Origin: FEN-1350 sp964643355
Lineage (GTDB): Bacteria; Planctomycetota; Phycisphaerae; Sedimentisphaerales; Anaerohalosphaeraceae
Length of the DNA: 64,000 nucleotides
Direction: 5' to 3'
Assembly (NCBI GenBank): GCA_964643355.1
Contig: CAZXPW010000005.1
Coordinates: 62,001 to 126,000 of the forward strand
The position numbers and the translations under genes are program-made. Within the stretch, counting starts at the first letter, position 1; the number at the start of each line of letters is the position of its first letter. Of this stretch, positions 7,686-14,852 are shown in pieces. The notes below the pieces were generated by a model. The model saw only the letters and a list, made by a program, of their open reading frames with translations, was not told the origin of the DNA and did not search any database.

Positions 7686-9236
7686 TTAGCCCTCAATTTC
7701 CAGCATCACCACCGACTTGGCCGGGACCGTCGCGGTAAATCCCGCGTCGGTGGGCTTGGCGTCGTTGAAGTCTTCCGGCTTGACGACATCGGGATTGTTA
7801 AAAGTGTTATGGGCGGTTATCGCCTCGGCCGTGAGGATCTGGCCGGCGATGGTCTTGGCCTTGGTACCCTGCAGCGTCGCCTCGATCGCCACGGCCTTGC
7901 CCGGATTGATGTTGCAAATCGTCACGTGGATCTTGCCGTCCTTGTCTTTGGAGGCCGAAACATTTGCGCCGGGAATTTTATTGTTCTCGAAGACATACTC
8001 CGGCCCCTGCAGTTGCGTCGGCAGCAGTGTCGCGTCGTGATGGACCGCATACAGCAGATACACAAAATAGGTCGGCGTCAAGACCATCTTCTTGTCGTCG
8101 GTTAGCACCATCGATTGCAGGACATTGACCATCTGCGCGATGTTGGCCATCTTGACCCGCTGGCAGTGATTATTGAAGATGTTCAGCGTCAAGGCCGCGA
8201 CCATCGCGTCGCGCAAGCTGTTCTGCTGGTAGAGAAATCCCGGATTGGTCCCCGGCTCGACCGCGTGCCAGGCGCCCCACTCGTCGAACATGATCGCGAT
8301 CCGCTTTTGCGGGTCGTATTTATCCATGATCTGCTCCTGTCGGTTCAGGAGTTCCTCGATCCGCAAAGCCCGGCGAAGCTGCTCGAACCAATCGACCTCG
8401 GTAAATTGCGTCGCCGATCGGCTCTTTTGACCGGATCCGCAATAGTAGTGCGGAGCCACGCCCTGCATGTGCCGGCCGATATCGCGCATGACCACTTCCA
8501 GCCAGTTGTAGTCCTCGCCGTTAGGCCCACAAGCGACTTTGAAGATGCGGTTGCCGCTGTAGTTGCGGACATAGGTGGCAAATCGCCGGTACTGGTCGGC
8601 GTAAAATTCCGGTCGCATATTCCCTCCGCAGCCCCAGTTCTCGTTACCCACCGCGAAGTAGGTCAGCTTCCAGGGCTTTTCACGGCCGTTCTTTTTGCGA
8701 AGCTCGGCCATCGGGCTGACCCCGTCGAAGGTCATGTACTCGATCCAGTCGGCCATCTCCTCCACTGTCCCGCTGCCGACATTGCCTGTGATGTACGGTT
8801 CGCAGCCGAGCTGCTCGCACAACTCGAAAAATTCATGTGTGCCGAAATGGTTGTTCTCCGTCACCCCGCCCCAGTGCGTGTTGATCATCGTCGGGCGTTT
8901 CTCGCGCGGGCCGATGCCGTCCATCCAGTGGTATTCGTCGGCGAAACATCCGCCCGGCCAACGAACTACCGGTACGCGGATGGCTTTTAATGCCGCGACG
9001 ACATCGTTGCGGATGCCGCGCGTGTTGGGGATGGGGCTGTCCTCGCCGACCCACAGGCCGCCGTAAATGCAGTGGCCCAGGTGCTCGGCGAAATGGCCGT
9101 AGATGTTGCGGTTGATGGTGAACTTGCCCTGATCGGCCGCGATCGTCAGTGTCGCTTTGTCCGTTTCCTGGGCAACACCCGTGCCGACGATCAATGCGAT
9201 TGCCACGATCGATAGAATCCACATTCTCGCTTTCAT
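7686..9236 (-). CDS. Secreted alpha-L-arabinofuranosidase, GH51
   Basis: Removes terminal alpha-L-arabinofuranosyl groups from arabinoxylan or arabinan. The 516-residue protein starts with a signal peptide (MWILSIVAIALIVGTGVAQ), so it acts outside the cytoplasm. The (beta/alpha)8 catalytic domain shows VRWPGGCFADEYHW near residue 91, the acid/base Glu199 in VGNENWG, and the nucleophile Glu319 in MFDEWG. A C-terminal beta-sandwich follows. ATG 9236 is chosen over upstream in-frame codons because the signal peptide begins there and GGAGA precedes it. A second GH51 gene lies 120 bp upstream on the same strand. Family and catalytic residues are clear; the exact polymer is not. Confidence 0.93.
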   Translation of the reverse strand: MKARMWILSIVAIALIVGTGVAQETDKATLTIAADQGKFTINRNIYGHFAEHLGHCIYGGLWVGEDSPIPNTRGIRNDVVAALKAIRVPVVRWPGGCFADEYHWMDGIGPREKRPTMINTHWGGVTENNHFGTHEFFELCEQLGCEPYITGNVGSGTVEEMADWIEYMTFDGVSPMAELRKKNGREKPWKLTYFAVGNENWGCGGNMRPEFYADQYRRFATYVRNYSGNRIFKVACGPNGEDYNWLEVVMRDIGRHMQGVAPHYYCGSGQKSRSATQFTEVDWFEQLRRALRIEELLNRQEQIMDKYDPQKRIAIMFDEWGAWHAVEPGTNPGFLYQQNSLRDAMVAALTLNIFNNHCQRVKMANIAQMVNVLQSMVLTDDKKMVLTPTYFVYLLYAVHHDATLLPTQLQGPEYVFENNKIPGANVSASKDKDGKIHVTICNINPGKAVAIEATLQGTKAKTIAGQILTAEAITAHNTFNNPDVVKPEDFNDAKPTDAGFTATVPAKSVVMLEIEG

Positions 9237-9278
9237 ATTCGTCTCCGATTCAATGTTGATGATTCTTGGTTCCCTGTC

Positions 9279-9352
9279 ATTCCGGCGAAAGCCGGAATTG
9301 ATATTGTATCCGATGGATATCCTTCTGGGCGCCTTAGCGCCTTTGCGTGAGG
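9279..9352. repeat. Intergenic hairpin plus copy 2 of the 36-bp repeat
   Basis: ATTCCGGC (9279-9286) and GCCGGAAT (9291-9298) form a perfect 8-bp stem with a GAAA loop. This is the core of a dispersed bacterial element that often reads as SGFRRND-type peptides. It is followed by the 36-bp repeat (9317-9352) also seen at 7590-7625. Both sit between the two GH51 genes. Confidence 0.6.
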
Positions 9353-9356
9353 TCAA

Positions 9357-11507
9357 CTATTTCGCCGTCGCAATCCTCACCAGCATCTGCGTAAACGGCG
9401 GAACCTCCAGCTCCATTGTACCGTCTGCGACTGTGGCCGTCGAATCCGCCGGAACGATCGCTGTGGGATTTTCCGCCGTGTTGGCCGCCCAGGGTTTCTC
9501 GCCTCCCAGCCGCGTGATCCGGGCTTGCCCATCGACCTTGACGCCGTCGATAGCGATCGACAGCCGAATCGTCTCCGTCCCGCGATGCACCAGCGAAACC
9601 AGCAGTTGTTTTTTCTTGTCGATCGCCGCCACCGCGTCGATCGTCTTGTAGGAACACTCCGGCGCGGCGTTTCGCAGTTCCGGCAGGACCCGCGGCGCCG
9701 TTACCTCGGCGGCATCGATCGAGACCGCAACCGGCCTGGCTTCGGCCATCTCGGCGAACATCGATTGCGCGTAATGACACGGATTGGCAAAGACCCGCTC
9801 ACGGGTCTTTCGCAGGCCGCCGCCGTGATTGACCGTGGCCGACTGGGTGATCAATTCCACAAACGGCGCCAGCCGCACCGCCGCGTGGTAGATCAGCGTA
9901 TCATAGAGCCCCTCCGCCAGCGTACCCGGGGATACCAGCGTCTGAGCGGTCAGCTTTCGCGGAGCGTCTTTGTCGCCTGCCCCGATATGCGCGAACAGTT
10001 GCAGCTCCGTCACCGCCAGACGCGGATCCTGGATGCCGCCGGCCTTCATCTCGTCCCGCAGTGCGGCCCACTTGGCTTCCAGCGTTGAAGGCACCCCCAT
10101 AAAGTCCCGATATACCTCCATCGGCTCGGTCGAGGGCGGAACATTTCCGCCGATCAGCGGATGATCGGTCGTTCGCTGCATCGCGGAGCCCAGGCCGCGA
10201 ATCAGCGTCGTGTTCCAGTCCTTGCCCCAGAACACCGGCGCCCCGCACACATACAGCCGGATCGACGGATCGACCTTGAGCATCGCCTCGGCGAAAAGCT
10301 TGTATCGATCCACATACCCTTCGGCCGTGGTCCAGTGAACCTGCCATCGGCCCCACAGTTCGTTGCCGATCTCCCAGTGGCGGATTCGATATGGTTCCAG
10401 GTGTCCATTGAGTACGCGAAGCTTACCCATCGGAGTGTCGGGCGAACCATTGCAGTATTGCACCCACTCGGCGGCCTCTTGCGGCGTTCCGTTGCCGGCG
10501 TTGATGCAGATCATCGGCTCGCACCCGATGGTCCTGCACATCGCCACAAACTCGTCGGTTCCGAAGCGGTTGTTCTCCACCTGTCCCCAGGCGTAGTTCG
10601 GCAGCGTCGGCCGCTGCTCGATCGGTCCCACCCCGTCCTTCCAGTGATAGCCGCTGACGAAGTTTCCGCCCGGCCAGCGGTGGATCGGCAGCCGCGACTG
10701 TTTCAGCAGGGCGATCACATCCGGATCGGCCCCGTTGATATGATCCCCCGGCAACAGCTCGATTCGTCCGATCACCACTCCGCCGGCCGATTCGGTCGTC
10801 ACTGAAAAACGAAACGCAGCATCCTTGTCGCATTCGGCCGGAACCTGAAACGATCCCGTCAGTTTTTTCCAATTCGGTCCCAGCCCCGCCACTTTCGCCG
10901 TCGCGCAGGGCTTGTCCTGCCCTGCCTGCGTCAACTCCACGATCAGCGCCTTGACCGCTCGGCTGCGGGCGTATATCGAAAATTCGTATTTTCGTGTCCG
11001 GTGCATCGGCAGATAACACCATTGCGCTATCCCCTGTCCCGGCGCCGAACACTCGATCCTCTGCGCCCGCCCGCCCCAGGGATTGGTGTCCGGACTGGTA
11101 ACCGGCGTTCCGATCCTGGTCCACCAGCACGCCAGAGCATCGTTGTACGCGGAGACAAGCCCGTCCAGTTGATCTCCGGGCCAACCCCATCGCGGCCCCA
11201 TTCGCCGGATTTCCTGCTCGATCTTTTCGCGGTCGCTATGAAACAGCGAAACGCCGTCCGGCGAATCGACCGCCTTGAAGGGATACGCCGCCATCGTCGC
11301 GTTGAGCAGAATCTGGGCATCGATTCCATTGGTGACATTGAAATACAAATGCTCCGTGAACTTGCCGGTGAGATTTTTCGCAATGGGATCATCCGATTGC
11401 TTGGTTGCGTCGATTTTCAGCGACGCGGTCTGAAACGACAAATCCTGCCCAGGACACAGAGAACCGACAACCAGAAAAACAACCCCTACGATCCGATGAT
11501 ATTTCAT
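9357..11507 (-). CDS. Secreted alpha-L-arabinofuranosidase-like protein, GH51 with inserted domain
   Basis: A 716-residue exported GH51 paralogue (signal core VGVVFLVVGSLCPG). Compared with its neighbour it carries an insertion of roughly residues 85-260 that resembles a carbohydrate-binding beta-sandwich. Catalytic features remain: HRWPGGNFVSGYHW near residue 276, acid/base Glu383 in IGNELWG, and probable nucleophile Glu501 in VTELQLF. ATG 11507 follows GAGGGGA. The split binding/catalytic layout is known for bacterial GH51 enzymes acting on polymeric arabinan or arabinoxylan. With the next gene it forms a small arabinose-release locus. No sugar transporter or regulator is adjacent. Confidence 0.88.
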   Translation of the reverse strand: MKYHRIVGVVFLVVGSLCPGQDLSFQTASLKIDATKQSDDPIAKNLTGKFTEHLYFNVTNGIDAQILLNATMAAYPFKAVDSPDGVSLFHSDREKIEQEIRRMGPRWGWPGDQLDGLVSAYNDALACWWTRIGTPVTSPDTNPWGGRAQRIECSAPGQGIAQWCYLPMHRTRKYEFSIYARSRAVKALIVELTQAGQDKPCATAKVAGLGPNWKKLTGSFQVPAECDKDAAFRFSVTTESAGGVVIGRIELLPGDHINGADPDVIALLKQSRLPIHRWPGGNFVSGYHWKDGVGPIEQRPTLPNYAWGQVENNRFGTDEFVAMCRTIGCEPMICINAGNGTPQEAAEWVQYCNGSPDTPMGKLRVLNGHLEPYRIRHWEIGNELWGRWQVHWTTAEGYVDRYKLFAEAMLKVDPSIRLYVCGAPVFWGKDWNTTLIRGLGSAMQRTTDHPLIGGNVPPSTEPMEVYRDFMGVPSTLEAKWAALRDEMKAGGIQDPRLAVTELQLFAHIGAGDKDAPRKLTAQTLVSPGTLAEGLYDTLIYHAAVRLAPFVELITQSATVNHGGGLRKTRERVFANPCHYAQSMFAEMAEARPVAVSIDAAEVTAPRVLPELRNAAPECSYKTIDAVAAIDKKKQLLVSLVHRGTETIRLSIAIDGVKVDGQARITRLGGEKPWAANTAENPTAIVPADSTATVADGTMELEVPPFTQMLVRIATAK

Positions 11508-11573
11508 ACCATTCCCCTCATCGAAAGCCGTCACTTACCAAGTTCTGTTACGAAAACGCCTAAAACCGTCGGA

Positions 11574-12683
11574 TCAGTGCCGTTCCGCCGGTTCCATTCG
11601 CTTGACCAATCCATCGACGATTTTCAGCCGTCCCTGCGCGAACATCCGGATCGCCTCCGGATAGGCGATGCACTCTTGCTGAAACACCCGCTCGGCCAGC
11701 GTGTCGGCGTCGTCGTCATCCATCACCTCGCAGCACCGCTGCACGATGATCGGTCCGGAATCGTACTGGTTGTTGCAGAAGTGCACCGTGCACCCGCTGA
11801 CCTTGCATCCCGCCTTCAGCACCGCCTCGTGCACATGATGTCCCCACATCCCCTGCCCCCCGAAACTCGGCAGCAGCGCCGGATGAATGTTCATCACCTT
11901 GCCCTCGTATTGCGGCGGGATCTTCCATAGGCATAGCCATCCGGCCTGCACGACCAGATCCACCTTGGCCGCATCCAGAATCTCGGCCAGTTTGGCGCTG
12001 AACCCTTCGATCTCCGCAAAATCCTTTCGCCGCACGATTACCGGGGAAAAGCCCAACTCCCGCGCCCGATCGACGCCCTTGACCGTCGAGCGCGAACAGA
12101 TCACCACCGCCACCTCCGCCGGCAGCGTCCCGGCCTGGATCTGATGCTGCAGATTCACCAGGGTCCGTCCGCCTCCGCTAATCAGCACGCCCAGCCGGAT
12201 CCGCTTGCCCCCCCATTCGGCCATCGTCTGCTGGCTTGGTCGCCAAGTCACATTCGCCCCTCGATCCAACGCCTGGTTGACAATCTGGTCGGCTCGGGCG
12301 TTTTTCTCGCGCGGGATATGCTGAATTTTCCAAGAGGGGAAGCCGGCCAGCAGTTCCATACATCGGGCGTGCAACGGCTTGAGCCCTTCGTTTTTAACGC
12401 GATACTTTCCCAGAACCTGTCGAACCATCAAGTCGCTATCGGTCAGGATCTCCAGTTGCCTGGCTCCCAGTCGCGTGGCGGCCTCCAGCGCCGCGATCAA
12501 TCCGTGATATTCGGCGACATTGTTGGTCGCCTCGCCAAGAAAGACACCCTTGCCCTCGATGATTTTGCCCTGGGGATGCGTCAGGAAATACCCTCCCGCC
12601 GCCGGGCCGGGATTGCCGCGGCTGCCGCCGTCGGTAAAAATTCGAATGGATTCGTTCACGATTTGCCCCTGTGGTCCCGACAT
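11574..12683 (-). CDS. Fusion of RNase HI-like domain and PurN formyltransferase
   Basis: A 369-residue two-domain protein. Residues 12-140 are an RNase H fold with the four carboxylates in place: Asp18 (FTDGGSRGNPGP), Glu58 (NNVAEYHGL), Asp82 (LTDSDLMV) and Asp132 (RADQIV). Residues 160-360 are a phosphoribosylglycinamide formyltransferase, the third step of purine synthesis, with a GVLISGGGRTLVNL phosphate loop and the catalytic triad Asn265, His267 (MNIHPALLPSF) and Asp308 (YDSGPII). Each is normally a free-standing enzyme. A short linker joins them, with no stop or frameshift at the join. The gene lies 30 bp after the zinc-ribbon gene, likely one transcript. Both active sites look functional. 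Confidence 0.9.
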   Translation of the reverse strand: MSGPQGQIVNESIRIFTDGGSRGNPGPAAGGYFLTHPQGKIIEGKGVFLGEATNNVAEYHGLIAALEAATRLGARQLEILTDSDLMVRQVLGKYRVKNEGLKPLHARCMELLAGFPSWKIQHIPREKNARADQIVNQALDRGANVTWRPSQQTMAEWGGKRIRLGVLISGGGRTLVNLQHQIQAGTLPAEVAVVICSRSTVKGVDRARELGFSPVIVRRKDFAEIEGFSAKLAEILDAAKVDLVVQAGWLCLWKIPPQYEGKVMNIHPALLPSFGGQGMWGHHVHEAVLKAGCKVSGCTVHFCNNQYDSGPIIVQRCCEVMDDDDADTLAERVFQQECIAYPEAIRMFAQGRLKIVDGLVKRMEPAERH

Positions 12684-12713
12684 CCCTGCAGACCCCCGCC
12701 CCGTACCAATCGT

Positions 12714-13448
12714 TTATTCGGATGGTTCCTTGAGCACCAGAATTCGCGAACAGTTGCCGCAGCGAATGATCTCGTCGCGGCTCATGAGCTGGTTGACCGT
12801 TTCATTGGTCAATCCCATGAAACAGCCGCCGCAACTGTAGTTTTCCATTCGCCCGTCGGCCTGTTCGACAAACGAGATTGCCTCGCCGTCGTAGCTGTCC
12901 GCCACGCGGTTGAAGACCGCCAAGACTTCCGCGGGAACATCCTTGGCGGCCTGTTTCCATTCCTTTTCGACTGCGGCGATTTCGTCTTCGAAGTGCGCCG
13001 ACTGGCTGTCGCTTTCCTTTCGGACATCCTCCAAACGACATTTCTGCTCGTCGATTTGTTTTTGAATCTCCCGACAGTTGGCCTCGTCGGCCTCCAGAAC
13101 CTTCATCAGATCCAAAACCTGATTCTCCAGTTTGGAATTGTCGGCCTTGGATGTATTCAACTCCGTGAGGATAGCGGAGTACTCTTTGTTGCTCTTGGCC
13201 ATGTTCAGCGCAGATCGAAGCTTGGTGACATGTTCCTCGCGGCTCCTGAGGTCCAGTTCCAGCTTGTCGGACTGAACCCGGATCAGACGCATTTCCTCCT
13301 TCTTGGCTTCCAATTCGTTGACCAATGCCCGAAGCTGGTTATCCTGCGTCTGAACCCGTCGCCGGCTTCGGGCCAACTTGGCTTTGGCCGAACGAAGCCG
13401 GTTTTCTACCTCTTGCAATCGAGTCAAGCCCCGCAGTACCGGTCCCAT
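12714..13448 (-). CDS. Coiled-coil zinc-ribbon protein (C4-type)
   Basis: A 244-residue protein. About 170 residues of charged heptad coiled coil (RSAKAKLARSRRRVQTQDNQ onward) are followed by a C-terminal zinc ribbon with CGGC and CGNC pairs. This is the architecture of the widespread bacterial C4-type zinc-ribbon family (PF02591-like), whose function is not well defined; nucleic-acid or protein binding has been suggested for relatives. ATG 13448 is preceded by GGGAG at 6 nt. It is cotranscribed with the RNase H/PurN fusion, a neighbourhood in which related genomes often place RNase H genes. Confidence 0.85.
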   Translation of the reverse strand: MGPVLRGLTRLQEVENRLRSAKAKLARSRRRVQTQDNQLRALVNELEAKKEEMRLIRVQSDKLELDLRSREEHVTKLRSALNMAKSNKEYSAILTELNTSKADNSKLENQVLDLMKVLEADEANCREIQKQIDEQKCRLEDVRKESDSQSAHFEDEIAAVEKEWKQAAKDVPAEVLAVFNRVADSYDGEAISFVEQADGRMENYSCGGCFMGLTNETVNQLMSRDEIIRCGNCSRILVLKEPSE

Positions 13449-13525
13449 TCATGCTCCCTATTCTGTTGTGAATCCTTCAGCAATTCAAACTTGTTATTAT
13501 CTGCGCCTCCTGTCTGCCTGCAACA

Positions 13526-13550
13526 AAATTTTCCTTCCGACGGAAAATTT
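13526..13550. promoter_or_regulatory. Perfect 9-bp inverted repeat in divergent intergenic region
   Basis: AAATTTTCC (13526-13534) and GGAAAATTT (13542-13550) are separated by 7 nt. It lies between the divergent zinc-ribbon and M20 genes and may be an operator or an RNA hairpin in the zinc-ribbon leader. Confidence 0.45.
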
Positions 13551-13666
13551 CTTGCCGCTCGGTTGGGTAGGAAATGTGCGGGGAAATTTATGTAAATTCC
13601 GCCAAGATCGATGTTTATGGGGCTTTTTTGCGCACGACCTTGTGTCCAAAAGTACGGTGTCCCCCC

Positions 13667-13695
13667 TTGGACGATTTCCACGGGCAGGGTATCAT
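13667..13695 (+). promoter_or_regulatory. Sigma70 promoter giving a leaderless mRNA
   Basis: TTGGAC (13667-13672), 17-bp spacer, TATCAT (13690-13695). Transcription would start about 13702-13703, only 2-3 nt before the ATG at 13705, and no Shine-Dalgarno is present. GTCCAA/TTGGAC also forms a 6-bp dyad overlapping the -35. Confidence 0.6.
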
Positions 13696-13704
13696 AACCT
13701 TTCA

Positions 13705-14820
13705 ATGATCGAATTGCTGAAAAATCTGATCCGTGCCGATTCGACCCTGCCTAAGGGCGAATCCCAGGCCGCCTCCGTGCTGGTTAAGTTCTTTCGAAAT
13801 GCCTCCATCGACGCGACAATCGACGCCTGGGACGCAAACCGCGCCAACCTGGTCGTCCATCTGCGCGGCTCCGGCAACAAGTCCGCCTTGCTCTTCGGTT
13901 CGCATCTGGATGTCGTGCCGCCGGGCGACAACCCCTGGCAATCGCCGCCCTTTGAGCCGACCCAGCGCGACGGCCGACTCTACGGCCGGGGCGCAGCCGA
14001 CATGAAGGCAGGCATCGCCGCCGCAGCAACCGCCATCGTCGAGGTTGTCCGCGAGGGCGGCAAGCTCCAGGGTGATCTCGTTTTCGCCGCCACAGCCGGC
14101 GAAGAAACCGACAGTTGCGGTGCCCTTCGCTTCGTTGAGCGGGACGGCCCAACCATGCCGAAGCTGGCCGGCGTCGTCATCACCGAGCCGACCGGCTTTC
14201 AGCTCGTCACCGCCCATCGGGGCCTGGCCTGGATCGAGGTCGCTGTCTTCGGCAAGACCGCCCACGCCTCCATGCCGCATCTCGGCGTCAACGCCATCGG
14301 GCAGATGCAGATTCTTCTGGAGCGGCTGCGGGGATTTGTTCCGCGGCATACGCCGGATGCAATTCTTGGCGAGCCGACGCTGAGTGTCAATCAGATCTCC
14401 GGCGGTAAGGCCCCCAATGTCATCCCCGACCAGTGTACGATCATCCTCGACACCCGCGTCGTCCCCGGCCAGACGCCCGAGGGGATCGTCGCCGAACTGG
14501 AGATAATATTTCGTGAATTAGCCGCTACCGATCCCAACTTCCGCGCTGAGGCGAAGGTCTTGCGATTCGCCCCGCCGATGCGAACCGACCCGCAGTGCGA
14601 TTTTGTCCGCCGCGTCCAGTGGGCCGTCGAGGCCCGGGAAACCGTTGCCGTCCGCTACACCACCGACGGCCCCTACTTCGCCCAGCTCGGCGCGCCCGTC
14701 ATCGTCTTCGGCCCCGGCGACTCCGAGGTCTGCCACAAACCCGACGAATCCATCGCTCTCTCCGACCTCGACATAGGCAAAAACCTGTACAAATCCATCA
14801 TCCGCGAATTCCTGAGATAG
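13705..14820 (+). CDS. M20-family metallopeptidase (ArgE/DapE/CPG2 type)
   Basis: A 371-residue cytosolic di-zinc amidohydrolase. Signatures are GSHLDVVPPGDNPW (first metal His and Asp), YGRGAADMKAG (bridging Asp), AGEETDSCGA (catalytic Glu-Glu pair) and the C-terminal ligand in EVCHKPDE. A dimerisation domain (HRGLAWIEV...VFGKTAHAS) lies between. Substrates in this family include acetyl-ornithine, succinyl-diaminopimelate and dipeptides, and the sequence alone does not decide. The ATG is chosen because it follows a good promoter by 2-3 nt and begins the conserved fold; in-frame sequence upstream looks non-coding. The gene stands alone, divergent from the zinc-ribbon gene. Confidence 0.9.
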   Translation: MIELLKNLIRADSTLPKGESQAASVLVKFFRNASIDATIDAWDANRANLVVHLRGSGNKSALLFGSHLDVVPPGDNPWQSPPFEPTQRDGRLYGRGAADMKAGIAAAATAIVEVVREGGKLQGDLVFAATAGEETDSCGALRFVERDGPTMPKLAGVVITEPTGFQLVTAHRGLAWIEVAVFGKTAHASMPHLGVNAIGQMQILLERLRGFVPRHTPDAILGEPTLSVNQISGGKAPNVIPDQCTIILDTRVVPGQTPEGIVAELEIIFRELAATDPNFRAEAKVLRFAPPMRTDPQCDFVRRVQWAVEARETVAVRYTTDGPYFAQLGAPVIVFGPGDSEVCHKPDESIALSDLDIGKNLYKSIIREFLR

Positions 14821-14852
14821 AGAACGAAAAAGAGTGCACCGCAGTATATGGT

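Noticed and set aside
13378..13704. Upstream extension of the M20 peptidase frame
   Set aside because: The extra 109 residues have no domain-like character, overlap the start of the divergent gene, and lie upstream of a well-placed promoter.
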